A stretch of DNA of 43,531 nt from Prevotellaceae bacterium UBA2852 (GTDB lineage Bacteria > Bacteroidota > Bacteroidia > Bacteroidales > Bacteroidaceae): assembly GCA_002350855.1 (NCBI GenBank), contig DEFM01000020.1:1-43531 (forward strand). The letters are read 5' to 3'. The position numbers and the translations under genes are program-made. Under the pieces are notes generated by a model. That model worked only from the letters and a program-made list of their open reading frames with translations. It was not told the origin of the DNA and did no database searches. Positions 25,085 to 32,640 of the stretch are shown in pieces. How positions within the stretch are numbered: position 1 is the first letter of the stretch; every line of letters begins with the position of its first letter.

Positions 25085-25852
25085 ATGTCAGATACAAGAC
25101 CATTAATTTTAATTTCAAACGATGACGGATTTGACGCCAAGGGGATAAACGACTTGGCAGAGATGGTAAGAGACTTGGGCGACGTGGTGATAGTGGCTCC
25201 AGACGGAGGACGAAGCGGTGCAGCAGTATCCATCACCAGCGGCATGCCGGTAAGATTAAAGAAAATAAGCTCAGAGCCAGGACTTGAAGTGTATTCATGC
25301 ACCGGTTCTCCTTGCGACTGCGTGAAGATAGCCCTGGACTCCGTATTGGATCGCCAACCTGATATAGTACTGGCTGGAATCAACCACGGTGACAACGCTT
25401 CAATCAACGTGCACTACTCAGGAACGATGGGATGTGTGATAGAGGGAATGATAAAGCACGTGCCTTCAGTGGGCTTCTCAAGCTGCAAGCGCGAACCAAA
25501 CGCCGACTTCTCCGCACTCAAGCCATACGTTCGCAAAATCGTAAAGAATGTTCTCTCCCTGGGACTTCCCCCGCACGTTTGCCTGAACGTGAACTTTCCT
25601 CCATGTGAGGAGTTCAAAGGAGTCAGAGTGTGCCGCATGGACGAGGGTGAATGGGTGAATGAATGGGAACGGCGCATTGATCCCCGCAACCGAGAGTATT
25701 TCTGGCTCACAGGTACCTATAAGGCTTACACTCCCGACGACGACAGCACCGACCGCTGGGCACTCAACCACGAATACGTCGCCATCACTCCCATCCAACT
25801 GGATATGACTGCATACAAAGCATTCGACCAAATCCAAGAACTTATAAAATGA
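25085..25852 (+). CDS. surE: 5'-nucleotidase SurE
   Basis: The 255-residue metal-dependent phosphatase removes phosphate from nucleoside 5'- and 3'-monophosphates. The SurE motifs are LISNDDGFDAKGI near the N-terminus, APDGGRSGAAVSITSG, and GINHGDNASINVHYSGTMGC. Its stop overlaps the lpxB start (ATGA). SurE beside LpxB is a common Bacteroidetes arrangement. Confidence 0.95.
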   Translation: MSDTRPLILISNDDGFDAKGINDLAEMVRDLGDVVIVAPDGGRSGAAVSITSGMPVRLKKISSEPGLEVYSCTGSPCDCVKIALDSVLDRQPDIVLAGINHGDNASINVHYSGTMGCVIEGMIKHVPSVGFSSCKREPNADFSALKPYVRKIVKNVLSLGLPPHVCLNVNFPPCEEFKGVRVCRMDEGEWVNEWERRIDPRNREYFWLTGTYKAYTPDDDSTDRWALNHEYVAITPIQLDMTAYKAFDQIQELIK

Positions 25853-26982
25853 GATACTACCTAATTGCAGGAGAGGCTTCAGGAGACTTGCATGCGTCAA
25901 ATCTCATGAAGGCTCTGAAGGCAGAAGATGCCAGTGCAGATTTCCGTTACTATGGCGGCGACAAGATGCAGAGCGTAGGAGGCACCCTCGTGAAGCACTA
26001 CAAAGAGATGGCTTACATGGGGTTCGTGCCTGTCCTGCTGCATTTGCGCACCATCCTGCAAAACATGGATGCCTGCAAGAAGGATATTGTGGAGTGGAAG
26101 CCAGACGTGGTGATACTTGTGGACTACCCTGGATTCAATTTGAAAATTGCAGGATTCCTGCGTAAGAACACCAAGATTCCGGTTTATTACTACATTGCTC
26201 CGAAAATATGGGCGTGGAAGGAATACAGAATCAAGAACATCAAGCGTGATGTGGACGAGTTGTTCTCTATCCTCCCGTTTGAGGTTGACTTCTTCGAGAA
26301 AAAGCATAACTACCCCATACACTATGTCGGCAATCCCTGTGCCGACGCCATCAGCCAGAGCGGCATTGAAATCGCCAGTCCTGACAGCAGGAAGAAGGTA
26401 ATTGCCATTCTCGCAGGCAGCAGGCATCAGGAAATCAAGAAGAACCTGGGGAAAATGCTCGAGGCTGCTTCTTCGTTCAAGGGCTACAAATTGGTCTTAG
26501 CCGCTGCCCCCAACATAGACATAGATGTTTACAGGCAGTACATTCCCAAGGGAATTGACGTTGAGATAATCTACGACAAGACCTACGAGATAGTGGCAGG
26601 CGCTGAAGCTGCACTCGTCACCTCCGGCACAGCCACACTGGAGACGGCACTATTGAACACACCACAGGTGGTTTGCTACTTCTTTTCATTAGGCTGGATA
26701 ATGAAATGGGTGATGTCGAAATTCATCAAAGTGAAATGGGTGTCGCTTGTAAACCTCATTGCAGGCCGAACCGTAGTGACGGAGTTGCTGGGCAACGAGA
26801 TGAACGTTCCCAACCTGCGTTCGGAACTTGGCAAAATCCTGATCGGAGGCGACAAGAGAAACGAGATGCTTAAAGGCTATGCCGAAGTGCAGCAAGCCAT
26901 CGGCCCTGCCGGAGCATCGGAAAGAGCAGCGAAGATAATAAAGAGAAGCCCCCTCCCAGAGAAAGTGAAGAATGAAGAATGA
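25849..26982 (+). CDS. lpxB: Lipid-A-disaccharide synthase
   Basis: The 377-residue glycosyltransferase joins UDP-2,3-diacylglucosamine and lipid X to form the lipid A disaccharide at the inner membrane. The N-terminus YYLIAGEASGDLHASNLMKA and the blocks PDVVILVDYPGFNLKIA, YYIAPKIWAWKEYRIK and VTSGTATLETAL are diagnostic. The last residues, EKVKNEE, are encoded by a dispersed intergenic repeat (26965-26984) that also ends lysS, so the native C-terminus may have been overwritten. Confidence 0.95.
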   Translation: MRYYLIAGEASGDLHASNLMKALKAEDASADFRYYGGDKMQSVGGTLVKHYKEMAYMGFVPVLLHLRTILQNMDACKKDIVEWKPDVVILVDYPGFNLKIAGFLRKNTKIPVYYYIAPKIWAWKEYRIKNIKRDVDELFSILPFEVDFFEKKHNYPIHYVGNPCADAISQSGIEIASPDSRKKVIAILAGSRHQEIKKNLGKMLEAASSFKGYKLVLAAAPNIDIDVYRQYIPKGIDVEIIYDKTYEIVAGAEAALVTSGTATLETALLNTPQVVCYFFSLGWIMKWVMSKFIKVKWVSLVNLIAGRTVVTELLGNEMNVPNLRSELGKILIGGDKRNEMLKGYAEVQQAIGPAGASERAAKIIKRSPLPEKVKNEE

Positions 26983-26984
26983 AG
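26965..26984 (+). repeat. GTGAAGAATGAAGA box at the lpxB 3' end
   Basis: GTGAAGAATGAAGAATGAAG covers the last codons and the stop of lpxB. Copies lie after rseC and at the lysS 3' end. Confidence 0.7.
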
Positions 26985-26986
26985 TT

Positions 26987-27031
26987 ATCGTGCGATACTT
27001 ATTAAAGATAGTAATCAAAAGAGCACGCTTG
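26987..27031 (+). repeat. 45-bp direct repeat, copy 1
   Basis: It begins ATCGTGCGATAC, contains GTAATCAAAAGAGCACGCTTG and runs into a CTTGC-GAA-GCAAG hairpin (27028-27040). Copy 2 is at 27109-27152 with few differences. No protein is encoded in this 210-base gap. Confidence 0.8.
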
Positions 27032-27063
27032 CGAAGCAAGAATTTCAATCCGGATGGAGTGTG

Positions 27064-27084
27064 TTCTGCGGTTCAGCCGCAGAA
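27064..27084. repeat. TTCTGCGG hairpin, copy 2
   Basis: TTCTGCGG-TTCAG-CCGCAGAA is a perfect 8-bp stem with a 5-base loop between the two 45-bp repeats. It resembles the hairpin at 3926-3946. Confidence 0.55.
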
Positions 27085-27108
27085 TAAAAATCTCGATAAA
27101 ACTTAATC

Positions 27109-27152
27109 ATCGTGCGATACCTATTAAAAAGGTAATCAAAAGAGCACGCTTG
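27109..27152 (+). repeat. 45-bp direct repeat, copy 2
   Basis: This second copy of the ATCGTGCGATAC...GCACGCTTG repeat is followed by a different hairpin, CTTGGG...CCCAAG (27149-27166), and then by the AACTTAAA octamer box (27170-27188) directly before the next gene. Confidence 0.8.
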
Positions 27153-27169
27153 GGGCAACGCTCCCAAGA

Positions 27170-27188
27170 AACTTAAAAACTCAAAAAA
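27170..27188 (+). repeat. Octamer repeat box upstream of the 77-residue gene
   Basis: AACTTAAAAACTCAAAAAA ends 5 bases before the ATG at 27194. The same phrase is found near rnfB and rnfD. Confidence 0.65.
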
Positions 27189-27193
27189 TTACA

Positions 27194-27427
27194 ATGCAAC
27201 TATTTGAGAAGCAATATACAGAGGAGCAGATAAAGGAACTGCTTCAATGGGTTAAGGACACTAAACCAACAGGGTCTATAGATCTGGGCGAAGGCATCAA
27301 AATCGATGATATCGAGTTCTTCTTCAATCAGATGAGCAACATCCTCGAAACCCGATACAACAACCCTGCATACTCAGGACAAATTTGCATCGCCATGAAT
27401 TTGAGGGCTAAATATGAATCCAAATAA
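27194..27427 (+). CDS. Small acidic protein of unknown function
   Basis: The 77-residue protein has no signal peptide or membrane helix. It is rich in charged residues: helix-forming EKQYTEEQIKELLQWVK, then a DLGEGIKIDDIEFF segment, and it ends LRAKYESK. I do not recognise a family. It looks like a genuine gene from its codon use and its position between lpxB and lysS; a promoter for lysS follows it. Confidence 0.7.
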   Translation: MQLFEKQYTEEQIKELLQWVKDTKPTGSIDLGEGIKIDDIEFFFNQMSNILETRYNNPAYSGQICIAMNLRAKYESK

Positions 27428-27438
27428 ATAAAATTCCG

Positions 27439-27446
27439 TATCTTTG
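27439..27446 (+). promoter_or_regulatory. lysS -7 element
   Basis: TATCTTTG lies about 190 bases upstream of the lysS ATG, which gives an unusually long leader with repeats and a hairpin. Confidence 0.7.
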
Positions 27447-27465
27447 TAAACTTTTAGCGTTTACT

Positions 27466-27500
27466 GTTTAACGTATAATGTTTAACGAATATTGTTTAAC
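27466..27500 (+). repeat. Three GTTTAAC repeats at 14-base intervals in the lysS leader
   Basis: GTTTAAC begins at 27466, 27480 and 27494, exactly 14 bases apart, separated by AT-rich 7-mers. It lies just downstream of the promoter, so it would be transcribed. Confidence 0.7.
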
Positions 27501-27529
27501 TTAACCAAGACTCATAACCAACAGTAGGC

Positions 27530-27620
27530 AACTACTCCTCCCCATTACGGTGGCAATCGCGCGTTCGCGTTCAAGCGATTGGTGACCAAAGGGAAGGTGG
27601 AAAAGGGAGGGGGTCTTCTT
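27530..27620 (-). repeat. Intergenic element bounded by AAGACCC..CTCCC and GGGGAG..TAGTT
   Basis: Read on the minus strand it starts AAGAAGACCCCCTCCC and ends GGGGAGGAGTAGTT, with an inner CAATCGC...GCGATTG hairpin (27554-27581 on the plus strand). The same boundary words frame the hairpin after ftsE (43450-43488) in the opposite orientation. It forms the last part of the lysS leader. Confidence 0.55.
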
Positions 27621-27632
27621 AATTTCTATATA

Positions 27633-29372
27633 ATGAACATCTTAGAACTTTCAGAACAAGAAATCCAAAGACGTAACAACCTGCAGGCAATGAAAGATAT
27701 GGGAATAGACCCATATCCAGCTGCAGAATATCCTACTAACGCATTTTCTACAGACATCATAGCAGAGTTTGACGACAATGCTGAAGAACCACGCCAGGTA
27801 TGCATCGCCGGACGTATGATGAGCCAGCGAATCATGGGAAAGGCTTCGTTCGTGGAGCTACAGGATTCCAAGGGACGTATCCAGGTTTACATCACACGCG
27901 ACGATATCTGTCCGGAAGAGAACAAAGATTTGTACAACACAGTTTTCAAGAAACTCATCGACCTGGGTGACTTCATCGGTGTGACAGGATTCGTATTCCG
28001 TACACAGACAGGTGAAATATCAGTTCATGCAAAATCACTCACTGTCCTGGCAAAGAGCCTCAAGCCGCTGCCTATCGTCAAGACCGACGCTGAAGGCAAT
28101 GTCTACGACTCGTTCGACGACCCTGAACTCCGCTACCGCCAGCGCTATGTTGACCTGGTAGTGAACAAGGGTGTAAAAGAGACTTTCCACAAGAGAGCAA
28201 CTGTGCTGCGCACTCTCCGCAACACTCTCGACGAAGCCGGCTACACAGAGGTGGAGACCCCTACCCTGCAAACCATTGCCGGTGGTGCCTCTGCTCGTCC
28301 GTTCATCACTCACTTCAACGCTCTCAACACAGACATGTACATGCGCATCGCTACAGAGCTGTACCTGAAGCGCCTCATCGTCGGTGGTTTTGAGGGAGTG
28401 TACGAAATCGGCAAGAACTTCCGCAACGAAGGTATGGACCGCACACACAACCCTGAGTTCACTTGCATGGAACTTTATGTTCAGTACAAGGACTACAACT
28501 GGATGATGTCGTTCACAGAACAGCTGCTTGAGCGTATCTGCATCGCTGTCAACGGAAGCACAGAAAGCGTAGTTGACGGAAAGACCATTTCCTTCAAGGC
28601 ACCATACCGCCGTCTGCCTATCCTCGACGCCATCAAGGAGAAGACAGGCTACGACCTTAACGGCAAGAGCGAAGAAGAAATCCGCGAAATTGCCAAGAAA
28701 CTCGAAATTGAGGTTGACGAGACCATGGGTAAGGGCAAGCTGATTGACGAGATTTTCGGTGAGACATGCGAAGGAACATTCATCCAGCCTACATTCATCA
28801 CCGACTACCCTGTGGAGATGTCGCCTCTTACCAAGATGCACCGCAGCAAGCCAGGACTCACCGAGCGCTTCGAACTGATGGTAAACGGTAAGGAGTTGGC
28901 TAATGCCTACAGTGAGCTGAACGACCCAATAGATCAGGAAGAGCGTTTCGTAGAGCAGATGCGCCTTGCCGATAAAGGTGACGATGAAGCCATGATTATT
29001 GACCACGATTTCCTTCGTGCCCTTCAGTATGGTATGCCTCCAACAAGTGGTATCGGTATCGGCATTGACCGTCTGGTCATGCTGATGACTGGCAAGATGA
29101 CTATCCAGGAAGTTCTCTTCTTCCCACAGATGAAGCCAGAGAAGAAAACACCAAAGGACCCTGTAGAGAAATTCACAGAGATAGGATTCTCTGCCGACAT
29201 CGTTCCTGTGGTTCAGAAAGCAGGCTACAATCTTGTTAGCGACCTTGCCGGCGGCAATCCTCAGAAGATTCAGCAGCAGATTGGCGAGATTCTGAAGAAG
29301 TTCAAGCTCGACATCCAGAAACCTTCAGTCGACGATCTGGCGAAGATTATTGAAAAAGTGAAGAATGAATAG
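27633..29372 (+). CDS. lysS: Lysine--tRNA ligase (class II) with C-terminal extension
   Basis: The 579-residue enzyme has an OB-fold anticodon domain (about 45-165) and a class II core with motif 2 FRNEGMDRTHNPEFT and motif 3 GIGIGIDRLVMLMT. Bacterial LysRS is usually about 500 residues. Here a helical extension of about 75 residues follows FFPQMKPEKK and contains a helix-hairpin-helix-like block (PVVQKAGYNLVSDLAGG). The ATG at 27633 is chosen because it gives the family N-terminus. The final EKVKNE is encoded by a dispersed repeat shared with lpxB. Confidence 0.96.
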   Translation: MNILELSEQEIQRRNNLQAMKDMGIDPYPAAEYPTNAFSTDIIAEFDDNAEEPRQVCIAGRMMSQRIMGKASFVELQDSKGRIQVYITRDDICPEENKDLYNTVFKKLIDLGDFIGVTGFVFRTQTGEISVHAKSLTVLAKSLKPLPIVKTDAEGNVYDSFDDPELRYRQRYVDLVVNKGVKETFHKRATVLRTLRNTLDEAGYTEVETPTLQTIAGGASARPFITHFNALNTDMYMRIATELYLKRLIVGGFEGVYEIGKNFRNEGMDRTHNPEFTCMELYVQYKDYNWMMSFTEQLLERICIAVNGSTESVVDGKTISFKAPYRRLPILDAIKEKTGYDLNGKSEEEIREIAKKLEIEVDETMGKGKLIDEIFGETCEGTFIQPTFITDYPVEMSPLTKMHRSKPGLTERFELMVNGKELANAYSELNDPIDQEERFVEQMRLADKGDDEAMIIDHDFLRALQYGMPPTSGIGIGIDRLVMLMTGKMTIQEVLFFPQMKPEKKTPKDPVEKFTEIGFSADIVPVVQKAGYNLVSDLAGGNPQKIQQQIGEILKKFKLDIQKPSVDDLAKIIEKVKNE

Positions 29373-29384
29373 TGAAGAATTAAG
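29358..29384 (+). repeat. GTGAAGAATGAAGA box at the lysS 3' end
   Basis: The box begins GTGAAGAATGAATAG, contains the lysS stop codon and continues GTGAAGAATTAAG. It is almost identical to the copy after rseC and related to that ending lpxB. Confidence 0.7.
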
Positions 29385-29435
29385 CGTCAGTGACATAATT
29401 TATAATTATTAATTTATAATTACATAAATTACTAA

Positions 29436-30437
29436 ATGCAATTCAAATCTTGTGGACGAGTAGCCATTATGGGTGGTGGTAGTTGGGCAACAGCTATCGC
29501 AAAGATTGTGCTCAACCACGAACAGACGATAGGCTGGTACATTCGCCGCGATGACCGCATTGAGGACTTCAAGCGGTTGGGCCACAACCCATCCTATCTT
29601 ACAGGACTGCACTTCGACACCGACCGTATTGATTTCTCCAGCGACATCAATGCTATCGTGAAAGCGTACGACACTCTGATTTTCGTTACGCCTTCACCCT
29701 ATCTGAAGAACCACCTGAAGAAATTGCGGACAAGTCTTAGTGAGAAACTGGTTGTCACCGCCATCAAAGGTATTGTGCCTGACGAGAACGTCACTATCTC
29801 CAGATATTTCCAGCAGGCATTCAATGTACCTGAAGACCAAATTGTATGTATCGGAGGTCCGTCGCATGCAGAGGAAGTGGCATTGGACCGACTTTGCTAC
29901 CTGACTGCCGGTTGCCGCAGCCTTGACAATGCAGAGGTTATAGCTGACCTGCTTCAATGCAAGACCGTGCTGACAAGTGTCAGTACAGACATTGAAGGGA
30001 TCGAATTCAGTTCGGTTCTGAAGAATGTCTATGCCATCGCTGCAGGTATCTGTCACGGACTGAAGTATGGAGACAACTTCTTGGCTGTGCTGGTGTGCAA
30101 CGCCGCTCAGGAGATGAACCGTTTCCTCAGCACTATCGAGCCGGAGAAGCGCCATATCAGCGACTCCGTATATATGGGAGACCTGCTGGTGACCATGTAC
30201 TCCAACTTCTCACGCAACCGTATGTTCGGAACAATGATAGGCAAAGGCTATTCCGTGAAAACAGCCCAGCTGGAAATGGAGATGATTGCGGAAGGCTACT
30301 ACGGCACCAAATGTATGAAAGAAATCAACACCAGCCTGCGTGTCAACATGCCTATCCTCGATGCCGTCTACAACATTCTTTATGAAAACATCGCCGCGTC
30401 GGTGGAAATCAAGATTCTTGCCGACAGCTTGCGATAG
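29436..30437 (+). CDS. gpsA: NAD(P)-dependent glycerol-3-phosphate dehydrogenase
   Basis: The 333-residue enzyme reduces dihydroxyacetone phosphate to sn-glycerol-3-phosphate for phospholipids. GGGSWATAIAK (residues 12-22) is the Rossmann motif. AIKGI, GGPSHAEEV and SSVLKNVYAIAAGICHGLKYGDN (broken into known blocks) mark the substrate site, including the catalytic lysine. It follows lysS by 63 bases. Confidence 0.95.
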   Translation: MQFKSCGRVAIMGGGSWATAIAKIVLNHEQTIGWYIRRDDRIEDFKRLGHNPSYLTGLHFDTDRIDFSSDINAIVKAYDTLIFVTPSPYLKNHLKKLRTSLSEKLVVTAIKGIVPDENVTISRYFQQAFNVPEDQIVCIGGPSHAEEVALDRLCYLTAGCRSLDNAEVIADLLQCKTVLTSVSTDIEGIEFSSVLKNVYAIAAGICHGLKYGDNFLAVLVCNAAQEMNRFLSTIEPEKRHISDSVYMGDLLVTMYSNFSRNRMFGTMIGKGYSVKTAQLEMEMIAEGYYGTKCMKEINTSLRVNMPILDAVYNILYENIAASVEIKILADSLR

Positions 30438-30512
30438 ACTGAGCAGACAAGGCAATTACTTTGGTAACATATTTGAATCCGTAAAACAAAAATCATAAAA
30501 ACATCAACTAAC

Positions 30513-31847
30513 ATGAAACTAGACATCACAAAAGCAACACCGTTTCTCGCTGCATCAGCAGTAGAGAGTTACGAGCCAGCAGTCAACGCTGCAATGAAAG
30601 CACTTGAAGAAGGAACCTGTCCTGGAAACGATTTTCTTGGTTGGCTTCACCTGCCAAGCAGCATCACTCCTGCATTCCTCAACGAAATCAAAGCTTGTGC
30701 CAACACTTTGCGTGAGAACTGCGAGGCAGTTGTCGTAGCAGGTATCGGAGGTAGCTACCTCGGCGCACGTGCCGTGCTTGAAGCACTCGGCGACACATTC
30801 GGCTGGCTTAAGGCATCCGACAGCCCACGCATCCTCTTTGCCGGAAACAACATCGGTGAAGACTACCTCAGCGAACTCATCGATTACCTCCACGGCAAGC
30901 GTTTCGGTGTAATCAACATATCCAAGTCAGGAACTACTACCGAGACAGCCATCACTTTCCGCCTTCTCAAGCGTATGTGTGAGGAGGAACGCGGCAAGGA
31001 CGTGGCTCGCAAGGTTATCGTTGCCATCACAGACGCAAATAAGGGTGCTGCACGCACTACTGCCGACAAGGAAGGCTACACATCTTTTATTATTCCTGAC
31101 AACGTGGGCGGTCGCTTCTCTGTTCTCACGCCTGTAGGCTTGCTGCCTATCGCTTGCGCAGGCTTCGACATCGACGCACTGGTCAAAGGAGCACAGGACA
31201 TGGAGAAGGCTACCGACATCAGCGTTCCTTTCGCAGACAACCTCTGCGCACAGTATGCAGCTGTTCGCAACGCACTCTACAGCACAGGCAAGAAGATTGA
31301 AATCCTCGTAAACTTCCAGCCAAAACTCCACTACGTGAACGAATGGTGGAAGCAACTCTACGGAGAAAGCGAAGGCAAGGATAAGAAGGGTATCTTCCCA
31401 GCAGCAGTCGACTTCTCTACCGACCTCCACTCTATGGGTCAGTGGATTCAGGACGGCGAACGCACCATCTTCGAAACTGTCATCTCTGTAGATCAGCCTG
31501 AGCACAAACTCGAAGTGCCAAAGGATGAAGAGAACCTCGACGGGCTCAACTTTCTCGCAGGAATGCGTATCGACGAAGTCAACCACCAGGCAGAGCTTGG
31601 CACACAGTTGGCTCACGTGGACGGTGGTGTTCCAAACATCCGCATCAGCATACCACGTCTTGACGCCTACAACGTTGGTCAGCTCATCTACTTCTTCGAG
31701 AAGGCTTGTGGTGTCAGCGGACTCGTACTCGGAGTTAATCCTTTCAACCAGCCAGGTGTGGAAGACTACAAGCGCAATATGTTTGCCCTTCTCAACAAAC
31801 CAGGCTACGAGGCTGAGAGCAAGGCTATCCGCGAAAGACTCAAGTAA
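30513..31847 (+). CDS. pgi: Glucose-6-phosphate isomerase
   Basis: The 444-residue cytoplasmic enzyme interconverts glucose-6-phosphate and fructose-6-phosphate. [21 protein letters not shown] and [14 protein letters not shown] are the PGI SIS-domain signatures, with [14 protein letters not shown] near the active site. The length matches the shorter bacterial form. Its stop overlaps the start of the HAD phosphatase gene (TAATG). Confidence 0.95.
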   Translation: MKLDITKATPFLAASAVESYEPAVNAAMKALEEGTCPGNDFLGWLHLPSSITPAFLNEIKACANTLRENCEAVVVAGIGGSYLGARAVLEALGDTFGWLKASDSPRILFAGNNIGEDYLSELIDYLHGKRFGVINISKSGTTTETAITFRLLKRMCEEERGKDVARKVIVAITDANKGAARTTADKEGYTSFIIPDNVGGRFSVLTPVGLLPIACAGFDIDALVKGAQDMEKATDISVPFADNLCAQYAAVRNALYSTGKKIEILVNFQPKLHYVNEWWKQLYGESEGKDKKGIFPAAVDFSTDLHSMGQWIQDGERTIFETVISVDQPEHKLEVPKDEENLDGLNFLAGMRIDEVNHQAELGTQLAHVDGGVPNIRISIPRLDAYNVGQLIYFFEKACGVSGLVLGVNPFNQPGVEDYKRNMFALLNKPGYEAESKAIRERLK

Positions 31848-32596
31848 TGTTTGAAGACGCAATCAAAAAATATCTGAGTACTCACGGTGCTCATATAATC
31901 GAACTTCGCAGCGCCATGTTCGACATGGACGGTGTGTTGTTCGATTCTATGAAAAACCATGCTTGGAGCTGGCACGAAGCCATGAAGCACTATGGCTACG
32001 AGCTGTCGGAGGAGGAAGTGTACACTCACGAGGGACGTACCGGTGCAGGCACAATCAACAGCATCAGTATGCGCTATCGTGGACACGAAGCCACCGAAGA
32101 CGAAATAAAGGAAATCTACGGCTACAAAAGCAAGCTTTTCAATTCACGCCAGCCCATACAACCCATGGAAGGAGCACTCTCGCTCCTTAAGCAGGTGAAA
32201 GCATCGGGTGTCTCACCACTCATCGTTACCGGAAGCGGTCAGCGCACCCTCCTGGAGAAAGTCAATTCAGCCTATCCGGGCATATTCAATCCCGACCTCA
32301 TGGTAACTGCATTCGACGTGAAAGTTGGCAAGCCCAATCCTGAACCATACCTGATGGGACTGGAGAAAGCACATGTTAACGCCAGCCAGTCCATCGTTGT
32401 GGAAAACGCACCACTGGGAGTCAGAGCCGGAGTTGCGGCGGGCGTTTTCACCATAGCTGTCAACACAGGGCCATTGCCCGACAAAGTCCTTCTTGACGCA
32501 GGGGCAGACCTGCTCTTCCACTCCATGCAGGAACTGTCGGATTCATGGGCTGAACTCTACGAAAGTTTCAAGAACTATTGGCTTTTCATAAACTAA
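31847..32596 (+). CDS. HAD-superfamily hydrolase, beta-phosphoglucomutase-like
   Basis: The 249-residue protein has the HAD motif FDMDGVLFDS (nucleophile D26, acid/base D28), motif II in IVTGSG and motif III/IV in KVGKPNPEPY and VVENAPLGVRAG. The cap is of the HAD-IA type seen in phosphoglycolate phosphatase and beta-phosphoglucomutase. It is translationally coupled to pgi, so a hexose-phosphate substrate is a reasonable inference. Confidence 0.88.
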   Translation: MFEDAIKKYLSTHGAHIIELRSAMFDMDGVLFDSMKNHAWSWHEAMKHYGYELSEEEVYTHEGRTGAGTINSISMRYRGHEATEDEIKEIYGYKSKLFNSRQPIQPMEGALSLLKQVKASGVSPLIVTGSGQRTLLEKVNSAYPGIFNPDLMVTAFDVKVGKPNPEPYLMGLEKAHVNASQSIVVENAPLGVRAGVAAGVFTIAVNTGPLPDKVLLDAGADLLFHSMQELSDSWAELYESFKNYWLFIN

Positions 32597-32640
32597 TACA
32601 TCATTCGTAAACATAATAACTAAAACATAAACCAGTATTT

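Noticed and set aside
27447..27632. Lysine riboswitch or T-box in the lysS leader
   Set aside because: The leader is made of short direct repeats and one dispersed element; no five-helix junction, specifier loop or T-box sequence is seen.
28035..29006. 323-codon open frame antisense to lysS, and similar long antisense frames over pgi (30927-31862), rfbB/trmD (33316-34179) and hisF/hisIE (41801-42775)
   Set aside because: They mirror strongly conserved genes in a moderately GC-rich region, give low-complexity Val/Leu/His/Cys-rich proteins without motifs, and lack promoters or plausible starts.
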